From Piezodorus guildinii (taxonomy: Eukaryota > Arthropoda > Insecta > Hemiptera > Pentatomidae): 64,000 nt of DNA. The notes under the pieces were generated by a model. It worked only from the letters and a program-made list of their open reading frames with translations, was not told the DNA's origin and ran no database searches. This document shows positions 9,989 through 22,035 of the stretch, in pieces. The DNA lies in assembly GCA_023052935.1 (NCBI GenBank), contig CM041292.1:176596111-176660110 (forward strand), read 5' to 3'. The position numbers and the translations under genes are program-made. Within the stretch, counting starts at the first letter, position 1, and each line of letters opens with the position of its first letter.

Positions 9989-10834
9989 TCTGATGCGGGC
10001 AACACACGAATTTCACTTACATCCATATTTAAAATCAATGAAAGAAGTTTCAAATGCAGTTAGAGATAAAAATACGTGAAACTATTAAAGAATTAATTAA
10101 ATTGAATATATATAAAAACATGTGTTCCATTAAAAATCTATTATATTATTATCTAAAATAATCAGTTAGTTTTATCTTCATTTCATCACTCTCTATTAAC
10201 TTTTAAAAGCTTGTGTATCAGATAATATTTTTTTCTAAAATCTTTAGCTTTCCAACGGTATATCATACATGTATATTACTGCTCTCATGTTCAAAAAAAA
10301 AATTGCATTAAACAAATATTTTTTCAGTTTTCTGTTAGATGGGTATCGAATTTATTGAATTTATATATTTACCTATTTTTCATCAGTGGTAACAAGATAA
10401 TATAGTTATTTTTATAGAATCAATAAAATTAAAGGTACTTTAGAGAAAGAAGATTTCAAATATCGGCACTTAAGCCCTGTTAAACCATTTTAATCCAAAT
10501 AAAACCTAAATGGTATTAATGTCCATTAAATTTAAGATCGATACAGCGAGTTTAATCAAAATCGTCTGAACCGTTTTCGAGAAAATCGAAAAAAGGTGTA
10601 AAATTCATAGTATAAAGCGGCTCTTCTGGTAAGCTCATTTTGAATATGAAATTTCAGTTTCATAGGACTTACCTTTTCCACCCGCGAGTTATCACACACA
10701 GACCTTTTTGCGAACTTGGTTATTTGGACTCAGGGGACCCTAAAATGTGTATTTCCGTTGAAAACTGGAATTCGAAAATTTTCACGATCGCAATACTTTC
10801 CCTTACTATATAAGTATAGTTAGTAAAAGTAAAA
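9989..10834 (+). mobile_element. Family H rolling-circle-like element, near-complete copy
   Basis: The copy starts with TCTGATGCGGGCAACACACG and ends with the terminal hairpin ACTTTCCCTTAC...GTTAGTAAAAGT. The inner blocks are in family order. The sequence is non-coding. It is the first of three consecutive head-to-tail units that reach to 11715. Confidence 0.75.
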
Positions 10835-10849
10835 AAGTTTAAAGAATGA

Positions 10850-11560
10850 ATTAAATTCAGTTTAGTTTGAAACATATGCTTTAGATTAAATAATAAAACA
10901 ATATAAAATCGTTATGTACAGTAATCACTTAGGTTTATGCTCTATTCTTCACTTTACGTTACCTTCCCCAACTTTGTATAAAAAATAACATTTTTTTTTA
11001 ATAGCTTTAGCTTTCCAGCGGTATATTACACATATAAATTATTATTCTTATATTATGAAGGAAAAAAAAAATTACCTAACAAAACATGCTATTTTTTTCA
11101 TTTAGTTGGTTATCAAATTCGTTCAACTTGAATATTTAGCCGTTTTTTTCTCAATGCTAATGAAATAACGTGTTTAATTTTTTCTTATATCTAGAAAATT
11201 AAGGGAAATTTAGATTTAGAGGAAGGAAATTTTATATATTTGCATTTAATCCCTGTCAGACTGTTTCAATCAAAATGAAACTTACGTGATGTTAAAGGCA
11301 ATTGAATTTGATTAATTGGTTAAAATTGTTTGGGCCTTACTTTATAAAATCGTAAAAAGCTGTAAAATGGCCGATTTAAAAAAAAAAAAAAAAAAAAAAA
11401 AAGCTTCTGTAACATTTCAGGCATGTGAGATCCATTAAAACCACATACACGTTTTGAACTCAGGAGACCCTAAAACTTGTATATTCAGTGAAAAATAATA
11501 TTCGAAAATATTCACGATAGCAATACTTTCCCTTGCTATACATTGGTCAGTGAAAGTAAA
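10850..11560 (+). mobile_element. Family H element, 5'-truncated
   Basis: The GC-rich 5' terminus is missing. The inner core (AGCTTTCCAGCGGTATATTA near 11012-11031) and the 3' hairpin with GTCAGTGAAAGTAAAA near 11547-11562 are present. A 24-bp A-run at about 11379-11402 replaces part of the body and may mark a small retroposed tail. Confidence 0.7.
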
Positions 11561-11567
11561 ATGTGTA

Positions 11568-11715
11568 ATATGTATGGTACCAAGTGGCACTTCCGGTCAT
11601 CCGGTCATCTCCTATGACTTTTGAATATTTAGGTGTACGTGGCACGCACACACCATTTTGCGAGATTTAGTAATTTTGAAAATGTTTCCTTACTATATAT
11701 TTCGAATTATGTTCA
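11568..11715 (+). mobile_element. Family H 3' fragment, heavily decayed
   Basis: The blocks GTACCAAGTGGCACTTCCGG, ATTTTGCGAGATTTAGTAAT and TTTCCTTACTATATATTTCG correspond in order to family H 3' blocks, with deletions between them. It follows the previous copy directly. Confidence 0.5.
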
Positions 11716-12290
11716 TTTCTATGAAAGAAACGGTCTGAAAACTTAATTTATTAGTCTTTTAGTTAATTTAATTTACCACTTGTGCAGGAGTTGATATGTT
11801 CCTGTTAACTGGGGTGGAAATGGCATGAGATCCAGAGATCTATACATTAATTTAGCAATTACAAGGTTGTCACAATTCTAAATCTCCGATTATTTCCCCT
11901 CAAAATTGGATTAACATTTCCAGAAACGTACGGCCTCGATTTGGGACTTGCTCGAATTTAGCCAAGACTCTCAAGGCCTAAGATTGTAATACCTTTGATT
12001 AAATTGCCTATCAGCCTTCTCAAATCTTTTCCTCGTATGATATCATCTAAATTGGGCAGCCGATGGTTAGTCATTCTTCTTTAAGTTCGAAGTTAACACT
12101 AAATGATACTTAAAATAGCAATAGGTGCTCCTAAAAATGTGCCTTTATTATTTCTACTAGACTGTGAAAAACACTAGGTCATGGATATGTCTCTATATAA
12201 TTTACTGCTTTTCCCAGTCAGAGAGAAACTGAATTTGAGAACTGACGAGCAGATTGAAAAGGTAAATGAATAAATAATCTAACTAAATTT
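11716..12290. other. No recognised feature
   Basis: Moderately AT-rich sequence without reading frames or terminal repeats that I can assign. Confidence 0.45.
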
Positions 12291-13258
12291 ATCTTTACTT
12301 TCACTTACCTATATATGAAATATAGTAAGGGAAAGTATTGCGATCTTCAAAATTATCTAATTGCAGTTTTAACGGAAATACGCGTATTAAGATCCCCTGA
12401 GTCCTAATATCCGAGTCCCGCAAAAAGGGCGGAGTTTTTGTGTGTGTGGTAAGTCTAGCGCCAAAACGAAAAGTCGTACGAAACTAAAATTTCATATTTC
12501 AGAAAACAATATGCCCGAGATGTTACAGCAACTTTTTATTCAAAATCGGCTGACTGGAAGATCTATATACCTTTAGATAACTATAATATACATTTTGCAC
12601 CTTATGACGATTTTGATTAAACTCGCTCTATCGATGTAAATGTTTATGCACTTTAATATCATGTAGGTTTCATTCTTATTGAAATAGTCTGACATAGCTT
12701 CAATGCCGATAGCTTAAATTTTGTTCCTCCATAGTAACTTTAATTTTGTAGATTCAAAAAAATTAACCATTTCATATTGTTAGCATAGATAAAAATCGGT
12801 TAAATATATGAATTGGGTGAATCCGATAATCAAATGAAAAAGAAAAGAGCAAACAAAATTTTCAATGTATTTTTCGTTTTTTTAAGATCAGGACCGTAAC
12901 ATATATGTATAATAAATATACCGTTGGAAAAAGATTTCCACACACTTGGTTATTTGGACTCGGGTGACCCTAAAGCGGGTTTTTCCGTCGAAAACTGGAA
13001 TTCCAAAATTATAACGAACGCGAAACTTCACCTTATATTTCATATATTTTGGAAAAAATATCATGTTATACACAAAGTTGTAAAAGGTGTTTTTTTTTTT
13101 AAGGTAATGTAAAGTGAAGAATAAGGCGTAAACTTATCACTGATTATTATACGAAGAAATTTAATACAGTTATATTATTTAATCTAGTTCTTAAATTTAT
13201 TTTTAGGTAATTAATGTATTTACAAGGTAAGTGAATGTCGTGTATTGACCGCTCCCGA
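12291..13258 (-). mobile_element. Family H element with an inverted fragment inside
   Basis: The 3' hairpin is at 12293-12335 and the GC-rich 5' end finishes at 13258 (reverse complement TCGGGAGCGGTCAATACACG, decayed). The body is in family order except for the inverted insert at 12940-13045. Confidence 0.75.
12940..13045 (+). mobile_element. Family H 3' fragment nested in opposite orientation
   Basis: ACTTGGTTATTTGGACTCGG and GAAAACTGGAATTCCAAAAT are family H 3' blocks, read on the plus strand inside a minus-strand copy. The host copy resumes directly afterwards at GGAAAAAATATCATGTTATA. The fragment differs clearly from the host's own 3' end, so it came from another copy. Confidence 0.7.
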
Positions 13259-13369
13259 TTTTTAATATTTTTATTATATTAATATTATTATTATTATAAA
13301 TTTAATAATAATAGAACAGTAAACAAACATATTCAGACCTTCTAAAAATGTTTTTATGACAACTTACAA

Positions 13370-13596
13370 GGACATACTAACACAATTATACAAAACATGG
13401 CCACTAGTAACATGCCGGTCAATACTAGCAGAAGACTGAAAAGAAGTTGGATGAGGAACCTTCTAAGCTAACTCCGTAATATGAAGCAGGACAGATAGAG
13501 GTGTCGCTAGCCACTCCAGACTATGATTCCTTCCTCAACTCGCTGATCAACATTCATTGACAGGTTTCAATAAACATTTGAAGATTAAAAAAAAAA
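13370..13596 (+). mobile_element. Jockey-B LINE 3' end
   Basis: The sequence encodes the basic C-terminus RRLKRSWMRNLLS (13428-13466) followed by a 3' UTR and an A-tail at about 13588-13596. Two longer Jockey-B copies lie at 18500-19033 and 21170-22035. Confidence 0.65.
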
Positions 13597-13597
13597 A

Positions 13598-13765
13598 TTA
13601 TATTATTTAATCTAAATCACATGTATCCTTGATGCTGATTAAACTTTTAATTTGAATTAACCTTAAACTTTTCTTAACTTTAAGTTTATTAATTGATATA
13701 ATAATAAGCTAAAATTGATTTTAACAGCCAAGGTAAGTAAAAGTCGTGTGTTGCCCGCAACAGAT
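13598..13765 (-). mobile_element. Family H 5' terminal fragment
   Basis: The stretch ends with GGTAAGTAAAAGTCGTGTGT and TTGCCCGCAACAGA, the family H 5' end in reverse orientation. The rest of that copy is absent. It lies about 500 bp beyond the 5' end of the copy at 12291-13258. Confidence 0.7.
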
Positions 13766-14483
13766 TTTTTTTTATTTCTAACTCTAACAATTTTTTTTTA
13801 AATTTTGCTGAAACCTGTTAACTGTAGTATTCTTTCGACGGCTATACAATCGCTGTCTATATAGTCTCAGGTTACATCATCTTACTTTTTTTACATAGTT
13901 ACTCATTTTCGTCATTTCTTTCGGTATTTTTTTAAACTGTCCTGGTAGTACTTTTCTGGTGGAAAATACGGTACCTGTTCCATGAGATTTATTGTTATCT
14001 GGTTTTTTTGCGGTTAGGATATTTTATTTTATCACATTTCTACACAAAAAAATCCTTGACAACCTTGGTATGGCCACCATGAGCTCGGCTCTAGAAATTA
14101 TAAATTTCGAAAGAGGTCCAGAAACAAGGACTTAGCAGAGCCAGCGAAGCCAGTAGCTGCGGTCTCAAGATACCACAGCGACCTCCACTGACTTTAGACC
14201 TCAATATTTTCTCACTTGGCACCATTATAATAGAAAACTTTTAAGAGGGCTATTCATAGAAAAATGTTCATTTTTAATATATTATTCTAACGTGCATTGT
14301 TAATCATGTTTGTAATATGTCAACAACCTTATGTCTTCGACAGCGAAAATAAAAATTATAAAGTTCTTGAAATTTCTCTGTCATAAAATTATGTTGTATA
14401 ATAATTTAAAGAAAAAATAATATGCCTTCAAAAAGTTTAACAAGACATCTAATCATGTCAAATACAGCAACACTAACTATTCA
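13766..14483. other. No recognised feature; GC-richer patch
   Basis: At 14080-14220 the sequence is GC-richer and contains an ATG in a good start context (GCCACCATG near 14073-14081), but the frame closes after 14 codons. I could not assign it. Confidence 0.4.
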
Positions 14484-14684
14484 GAGAACACCTAGGTGCC
14501 TAGCATAACAGGCTTCTATGCCTAAGGTCACGGTTTCAAACTTAGAGGTCGTCCTAGGATTTTTTAATGGGAGTAAAAAATCCTTAGTCCGTCCTTCGGA
14601 GCAGACGTAAAAAGGAGGTCCCGAGCCTGTGCGATGTCAGGTACTCGTTAAAGATCCCTGCCCTAATTAAACCTGATTTAAACG
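14484..14684 (+). mobile_element. SINE-A copy, 3'-truncated
   Basis: The tRNA-like head with GCCTAGCATAACAGGC and GTCACGGTTTCAAACTTAG is followed by the SINE-A body (TCGTCCTAGGATTTTTTAAT, GTCCCGAGCCTGTGCGATGT). It ends before the usual 3' tail. Confidence 0.75.
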
Positions 14685-15911
14685 AAATGACTATATTGGA
14701 TTTTTTAATATGGTATTTCACCTATAAATACGCCCATAACCCAATTATTTTTTAAGATAAATAAAAATATGTAAAGAGTTTTAAAATCAGTAAAGCGCGA
14801 TAAACAAAAACAAGAAAAATGAAAACAATTGAAATCTTACCTATATACATAAATATATGCTCCGTTATTTCGAAGATCTGGACGTTTTTATAAATTTTTA
14901 GAATTATTACACCGCTATTAATTATAAAGCAGAAAATAAATAATAACTCGGTTATTTTTTACAGATTGAAAAAAATATGTATACAGTTTTCGAATCAGTG
15001 ATTACTTAGCGATATTCGATAGATTAAAAATTCCTACAAAAGAAAAAGAGACTCATTGAAATTAGCAGTGGTGAAAGGCCATTTTCCTTTGAATTATTTA
15101 TATTAATTGTCTATTAACAGCTATATAAACAGATACACCCTAATATAGTTCGGAAATAATTTACTGCGCTTTATGAGTTTAAACTTAGTTAATACCCAGA
15201 CAGGAAGGATTATTAACGAAGATTTTGGTTTAAAGAGATCTAATTGAAGAGCCATTGGTTGTGGTTTTAAGAAATTTTCTGAAAAACGAAATGACTATTT
15301 TGGATTCGTTTATAAATTTAGATTTCGGTTTTTGTTTTTTTCAATTTAGATTTCCTAAACCAGTCATTTAATACGCAACGACTTAATAGATTTAAAAGTA
15401 ATAAGTTATCGAGATTCAGAGTATGTACTAAACAAATACCATAAAAAATAATTTTTTTTTTGGTGGGGGTGGAGGATTGATTACAACAAACATTGATTAC
15501 AAAGTTTCATTATTAAAAACAAAAAAAGATCATTTGAAAATCGTGTGATTCCAATGTTACTTCTGAATTTGAACTGTAACCTTTGCTCCAATCTGGGAAT
15601 TAAACAAACACTGTTAGTAAAGAGAGGATTTGAAATAGTATATTATTACAAACTGACCAGACAAACGTTTCTCTGTTATGTAAATTGTTTCTAGTGAATA
15701 TTTTGGTTGTTAATTAAAATAACGAACGTATTGTAACTATGTAATTATGGGAAACGCACTTGTAGATCAGCGGTTTTTTATGCAAATCAAAAAATTTTTT
15801 TTTTTTTTTAAAGAAAATTATGAACAGGAATATCCGAATCACTAGCGGTATAAAATATACTTTATGGCCGATTCTCATACAAACATAATATACTCGTACA
15901 TAAAAAAAAAA
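14685..15911. other. No gene; weak internal duplication
   Basis: Two segments (about 14753-14840 and 14963-15063) resemble each other around AAATATGTA...CAGTTTT, which suggests an old tandem duplication of about 210 bp. Otherwise no feature is recognised. Confidence 0.4.
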
Positions 15912-16774
15912 TCTGGTGCGGGCAACACACGATTTTCACTTACCTCCGTTTTTAGAATCGATTAAAGAATTTTCAAGTACAGTAAGAGATAAAAATGAGT
16001 GCAAACATTAGAAATTAGTTAAATAGGAATTTCTATAGAAACATGTGTTTTTTAAAAAATCTATTATATTATTATCTTAAATAATCACTTAGTTTTATCG
16101 GCTTTTCATCACTCTCTATTAACTTTTAAAAGCTTGTGTATGGGATAATTTTTTTTCTGAAATCTTTAGCTTTCCAACGATATATCATACATGTATATTA
16201 CTGCTCTTATGTTCAAAAATCGAAAAATTGCATTAAAAAAATATTTTTTCTGTTTTCTCCTTTAGTTGGGTATCGAAGTCATTCAATTTATATATTTAAC
16301 TGTTTTTAATCAGTTGTAATAAGATTATATAGTTATTTTTATAGAATTAACAAAATTAAAGGTATTTTAGTTATAGAAAATTTAAAATATCGGCATTTAA
16401 GCCCTGTCAGACCATTTTAATCATAATGAAAACTACATGATATTAAATCCCATTATATTTTACAACGATATAGCGAGTATAATCAAAATCGTCAGAACCG
16501 TTTTCGAGAAAAACGAAAAAAGATGCAAAATGCATGGTATAAAGTGGCTCTTCTTGTAAGCTCATTTTGATGAAAAAAGGTTTTGTCACGTCTCAGGCGT
16601 AGTTCTAATATGTTTAGTTCGTAATACGTTGAGATTAAACACACACAGACCTTTTTGCGGGACTTGGTTATTTGGACTCAGGGTCCTTAAAATGTGTATT
16701 TCCGTTGAAAACTGGAATTCGAAAATTTTCACGATCGCAATACTTTCCCTTACTATATATAGTAAGTGAAAGTA
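15912..16774 (+). mobile_element. Family H element, near-complete copy
   Basis: The copy starts TCTGGTGCGGGCAACACACG at 15912, directly after a run of A, and ends with the hairpin ACTTTCCCTTACTATATATA plus GTAAGTGAAAGT. ATTTTCACTTACC at about 15931 is the subterminal inverted partner of the 3' end. Confidence 0.85.
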
Positions 16775-17287
16775 AAAGTCATTAAAATCGTTCAACCCGT
16801 TTCGGAGAAGCGCGACAAAAAACACCATAAAAAAGTGTTTATATATATTAGATAGCAAATATTTAGCTGAGTAATAATATAAAATGTTCCAATTCTGCCT
16901 AAAATTCTCTCTAAAACAAAAAAAAAGGCATTTCTTGTGTCAAAATCCATGTATACAATATATGATATGTGTCAGCAAGGTTAAATAAACACAGTATTTT
17001 ATTATTAATAAGACGGAGGAAAAACTGAAGAAATGTTGCGAAGCTAGAGGATTTAAGTATAGAGGTCGGAAAGAAATCCTAGAAAGAGTTTGATGAATAA
17101 TATAGCGTTTACTAATGGAAGCCATCTTAGGGAGTCCGGATTTCTATAATAGCTTGTTTTCTGTTTTTTTTTTTGTTTTTTTTTAATAAAAAGAAGAAAA
17201 TATTGTAAAGAAATCAAGTGTGTTAGAACAATTTCAACTTATGTTCAGTAACGTTACAACATTCTATTATACTGATAATTTCAAAAA
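16775..17287. other. No recognised feature
   Basis: The first 50 bp (about 16780-16830) weakly resemble the middle of family H (AAAATCGTTCAACCCGTTTC). The rest is AT-rich with oligo-T runs. Confidence 0.4.
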
Positions 17288-18095
17288 TCTGGTGCGGGAA
17301 ACAAACGACTTTTACTTCCCTCCATTATTAAAATCAACTTGAGTACTTTTCAAAAAGTTGGGATTGATAAAAGGTTAAAAAATAACATCGAGTTTCTATG
17401 GAAACATGTGTTTCAGGTTTAATAATCCAACAATGGAAAGTACTATTTACAACAATCACTTGGTTTTATCCGCTTTTCACCTCCCTTCATTACGATATGC
17501 AAATCCTTTTAAGATGACATTATTTCTTAATGGTTAAGCTTTCCAACGGTATTTTATGCATCTATATTAAAATCAATATAAACAAAATTCTCCTATAGTC
17601 GGTTATCAAGCTCCTCCAAATCCAATGCTAACAGGATGAAATAGTTAATTTTTTCGAGTCCATAAAATTAAGGACACTTTACCGGAAACAAAATTTTAAA
17701 CATCAGAATTCAAGCCCTGTCAGACAATGTCAATCAGAATGAAACCTACATGATAATACAGCTCAGTAATTTTTACAACGATAAAGAGAATTGAATCTAC
17801 TATTTAAAGAAACCGTAAAAAAGTGCAAAATGTAGAGTATAGCTCTTCTGGTCAGCCGATTTTGATGAAAAAGTTGCTGCAACATATACACTTTTGAAAT
17901 TAGAAGTTTCGATTTTATGCGTTTCATTGTTTTCGAGCTACACTTACCACACACAGACCCTTTTTCGAGACTTGGTCATTTGGATTCAGTGGACCCTAAA
18001 ACGTATATTTCCGTTGAAAACTGGAATTCGAATATGTTCACAACCTTAATACTTCCCCTTACGATATATTTCATATGCAGGTAAGTGACAGTAAA
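17288..18095 (+). mobile_element. Family H element, complete but diverged
   Basis: Starts TCTGGTGCGGGAAACAAACG. The 3' hairpin carries the longer loop form ACGATATATTTCATATGCAG before GTAAGTGACAGTAAAA. Confidence 0.75.
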
Positions 18096-18499
18096 ATCCG
18101 TTTACCATTTTTATAGAGACAGGTCGTTGATTTAATACATAGTAATGAATTCAATACAGTTTCTAGACCAACTGCTGAGCAAGAATGAGATAAGGCCAAC
18201 ATAAAAACAGGTTTTCACATCGAAGTTCGGTTATTTAGTAGAGGAACCGCAAGGAGATCCTGTAATAGTCAGTTTGAACCCGAGACCTAGAGGTGGTCCA
18301 GTGTCCAAAGACTGAGCTGCTTTTGATAATAGTAAGGCAACTTAAAATTAGAAAACTGTCAAGGAGAAGTATAATAAATAAGAATTTTTTGAGGCTAGTT
18401 TTTGAAGTTTTCGATTTAAATTTTTACATGTTACTACAATCTTTGGAAAATTCGTTTAAATCACGACAAATCAAAACACGTAACATTTACACTACGACA
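18096..18499. other. Unassigned, perhaps decayed LINE
   Basis: At about 18240-18266 GAGGAACCGCAAGGAGATCC resembles the PQG block of Jockey-B, but the flanking residues do not fit. The open frame at 18293-18679 is only partly LINE-related. Confidence 0.3.
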
Positions 18500-19033
18500 A
18501 AACACTTGTCCATCAATTCTTATCGACAACAACCAAATTCCTTAGACCAACTCTGTACAGTACCTAGGACTGGCACTCGATCGAAGGATGACTTGGGCCC
18601 ACAAAGTCAAAACGAAAATACAGACTCTCAACCACCGACTGAAATTACTATACTCTCTTTTATAATCATCAGAAACTGAATACATACACATACCTTCTTA
18701 AGCCAATATGGACTTACGCTTCACAGATTTTTAGTTCAGTAAAAAAGACTCTCATACAAAAACTGCAATCCAAAATTTGAAGACTCATAATGACAGCTCC
18801 TTGGTACGTAAACAACAGAACCCTACTTACGGACTCTCAACAACCACCAGTTGACCAATATATATAAACACTCTATTCTCGTTTTCACAGTAAACTTAAC
18901 GGACACGACAATAGACTTATTAACGACACGTCAATAGCTGAAATGCCAGTCAGAAGAAGACTAAAGAGAAGCTGGATGAGAGACCTCCTCTGCTAAATTA
19001 AAGCCTTGGAAGTGGTGCTGCTATAAAAAAAAA
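18500..19033 (+). mobile_element. Jockey-B LINE, 5'-truncated
   Basis: Conceptual reading across frameshifts gives QYLGLALDRRMTWAHK (about 18557-18604), a KPIWTYASQIF-like block near 18700-18730, TAPWYVNNRTLLTDSQQP near 18790-18844, and a C-terminal RRRLKRSWMRDLL-like block near 18950-18990. These are standard Jockey C-terminal landmarks. The coding region contains several stops and frameshifts. An A-run follows at about 19026-19033. Confidence 0.75.
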
Positions 19034-19256
19034 TTTCATAGTATGCATAAATGATTCCATAAAGATGAAAGAATATATAAAATGAAAACTCTCTTTTACT
19101 GCTCTTACAATAAAATTAAATGTTCCATGCATACGATGTAAATTCACACATCGTATGCTATGTCGCAATATACTTTCATTCATTCTTAACTTATTCATCA
19201 AATAGATTGAGTACAGTTCTACAATGTATACTGATATAAAGTATATAAGCTTTGAT
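19034..19256. other. No recognised feature
   Basis: A short spacer that includes a local inverted repeat around TACGATGTAAATTCACACATCGTA (19133-19156). Confidence 0.4.
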
Positions 19257-19412
19257 GGGCCACCTGTAGCATAGTGGCTAGCATAACAGCCTTATATGGC
19301 CAAGGTCACGGGTTCGAACCCACCGTTGGCCCTATGATTTTTAGAAAGAGATTTAAAAATCCTTGCTATGCCGTCCTTTAAAAAGGGTATGTAAAATGGT
19401 TGAGATGTCAAG
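19257..19412 (+). mobile_element. SINE-A copy, best-preserved tRNA-like head
   Basis: The head contains an A-box-like TAGCATAGTGGCTAGCAT and a B box GGTTCGAACCC at 19311-19321, matching the internal RNA polymerase III promoter of tRNA genes. The ends of the head (GGGCCACC...GTTGGCCC) can pair like an acceptor stem. The copy breaks off after about 155 bp. Confidence 0.8.
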
Positions 19413-19683
19413 TTATAATATAATAATTCAATAGCCACTTATTGATATTTGTAAAAATATTTATTGCCCCCCACTTACGATATGTATCGAAAGGCTTCTC
19501 GTAATCCCAGCGCTTCCCTCCCAACCACTTACCACATTTTTAGATACTTGATACAAGTTTTGATATGTTAGTTGTATCCTATCTCAAAAACTTTCACGTT
19601 AATCTAAAACCTTCACTTCCATTTCCATGCGATTTCCCTGGAGGTTTTATAATGTGTACGAAACGCTATTTATAGTGACTAAG
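19413..19683. other. No recognised feature
   Basis: Sequence between two SINE-A pieces. No coding or repeat signal seen. Confidence 0.4.
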
Positions 19684-19876
19684 ATTTTTTTTTTTTAAAT
19701 CCTTAATTATACCGTCCTTCGGAGGGGACGTAGAAAGGTGGTCCCGAGCCTGTGCGATGTCAGGTATTCGTTAAAGATTCCTATCATAATTAAACCTGGA
19801 CAGGCAAAACTTCCATTTTAGTATCGTCCGATTAGCCTCAGTAGCATAAAGTTACGTTAAATAAATTAACAAACAG
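19684..19876 (+). mobile_element. SINE-A copy, head missing
   Basis: Body blocks TACCGTCCTTCGGAGGGGAC and GTCCCGAGCCTGTGCGATGT are followed by the 3' end AGCATAAAGTTACGTTAAAT and an A/C-rich tail. It overlaps in content with 19257-19412, so they are two copies rather than one split copy. Confidence 0.75.
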
Positions 19877-21169
19877 TGTACGGAACATGTGGCTAAAAAT
19901 GAATAAAATTAGTTTTTAAAATAATTCTTATAAATCATGGTAGCTCATCGCGTCTTTGTTGTTTATGCTAGCCACTCTCCTGTATAGATTTTATTTAAGA
20001 AAAATAAATAAAACAAAAAATGTGGGGAAAAACTTGATTTTTACTGCTAATGAACAGTAGGATTGAAAGATGAAAAGAGCAAAAAAGGTTAAATAACTCC
20101 TGGGAAGCCCCACAGACCATTAAATAACAGAAGGAAGGAAGGGGATGAGACCGACTAATAGGAGGTGGGGAAGGGATGAAGGCGACCAATGGGAAGGCCC
20201 CAAACTAGAGCCTAATATAATGATATCGGCTTACAGAGCAGCGGGCTTTTCCCATGAGAGGAACGATATTATAGCCTTCGCTAGTGAACTTAATAATGTT
20301 CCCAATATGTCTGGGTGGTTAGGGCAGATCGCAGCATGTGCTCCCTACCACATGAGTCCATCCTAATAGCGTTGTCTTCTCTTCATCGTAACCAGATAAC
20401 TGAAAAAGCAATGTTTCTCAAGCAAAAAAGATAATCTACTAATAGAAATCTGTACCTATAAAACGTAAAAGGTTCAGCACATATAGGGGGTCAACCCATT
20501 TTACCCCATAACCCATTCAACAATTGGACCGTTGATTTCTAAAAGGTACCAAAAGACATTGTTTACGAAATTGATTTTTTTACATATTTGAGGTTTCATA
20601 ATTTACTTTTATCTAAGTTTTCTATTTGGTTTTATCTAACAACTTGAACACTCAAGTCCTTTAAAAACGCAATTAAGAAATGCAATTATTTTCTAAAGGT
20701 ACTAATTACACATTTAGTTACGTTATAATGATACTAAAACATTTCATTTCATAACTTTAATATGATGATATTAGTATAGATAAAAAACGATTATAGATTC
20801 TAATTCGAAAATAATCAAATCATCTGATTTAATAATATAGTAATGAGAGATTTTCGCGCTTCCAGTAAAATTTCCTAAAATGGACATAGTACCTTTTGGA
20901 ACGCAAGGTCTCAATTATAGATTTTTATGTTGTTTTTTTTTAAGTTGTTCTGTATCTTTCCCTAAATTAAAAACCGTGGATAAATAGTTTATACTTTTAG
21001 TTTTGCAGCTATTTTGGATCATTTCTCGCTGTAAAAATCGATCTTGAGAACATCGTTTCTTTAATTTATTAATTTTTAAATACAGCAATAAACAGGCATT
21101 GGAATAAAACATGTAAAAAACACATCATTTTATCTTTTCTCTTCGATAGGTTTTTCCCTGTTCATCAGG
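19877..21169. other. No gene recognised; GC-richer patch
   Basis: The segment 20100-20370 is GC-richer and has an open frame of 73 codons from 20145 without family resemblance. The rest is AT-rich. Confidence 0.4.
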
Positions 21170-22035
21170 GCTTAGAAATTTCTTCGATCCGACCAGTCTT
21201 GGCAGGAGTACCGCAAGGATCGATATTTGCTCCTCTCCTATACATTGTATACACACATGACGTACCAACTTACCCCACAACATTGACTCACGCATACAAT
21301 ACTGCAATTTTAACATTTGTATATATACTGACTTTAAAGAATCATGAATGCTCTTACAAAATTGGTACTCTCTTCAGAAACATGTTATGTTCACACTTCA
21401 GGAAAAAAATTTTTTTGTTCGTCCTTACAACATTACTTAGAACTAACACTCGATTGAAGGATGACCTGGGCCCAATGTCAAGATTAAAAGAAAGACTCTC
21501 AACCAGTGACCATAAATACTATAATAATCTCTTCTATCCAAATCACCAAAACTATATCTTCGACAGATACTGAAACGTACACATACATACTTAAGCCCGA
21601 ATGGACTTACACCTCACATATTTATGGTTCTCGAAAAAGACTCCCATACAAAACCTACATCATTTCAATCAAAAGTTTTAAGACTCCTAACGACAACTCA
21701 TTGGTACTTAATGTCCTAACTTTCATACGGACTTACAACAACCAATAGTTGACCAACACTTACGAACTCTCTATTCGTTTTTATAGTAAAATGCTCGGAA
21801 TAAAACAATTAGACTTGTTATGATATGTCAATAACTGAAATGCCTGTTAGAAGAAGGCTGAAAAGAAGCTGGATGAGAGACCTCCTCTAAAGCCTAGGAA
21901 GCGGTGCTGCTGGGCACTTCCCTCTTCCCCATACCTATCATGTCTGCTGCTACAGTTTCTATACCACATTTGCTTGTTTTCAGATAACCTCAAACAGTTT
22001 CGAATAAACAATATGAGATTAAAAAAAAAAAAAAG
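21170..22035 (+). mobile_element. Jockey-B LINE, 5'-truncated, catalytic box lost
   Basis: The frame from 21199 reads AGVPQGSIFAPLLYIVYTHD, a reverse transcriptase block. The box expected to be a FADDT-type sequence has become HAYNTA, so the catalytic Asp pair is gone. C-terminal landmarks continue in other frames (YLKPEWTYTSHIYGS, RRRLKRSWMRDLL). The 3' UTR ends with AATAAACAATATGAGATT and an A-run at 22021-22034. The open segment 21199-21573 spans a large deletion and no longer represents a domain. Confidence 0.8.

Noticed and set aside
13123..13140. Gene promoters (TATA boxes)
   Set aside because: TATA-like words are everywhere in this AT-rich window, so none can be called.
14073..14220. 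Gene start at GCCACCATG
   Set aside because: The frame ends after 14 codons, and the GC-richer patch matches no coding family.
19257..19340. Functional tRNA gene
   Set aside because: The tRNA-like head continues into the SINE-A body, and the same unit occurs at many sites.
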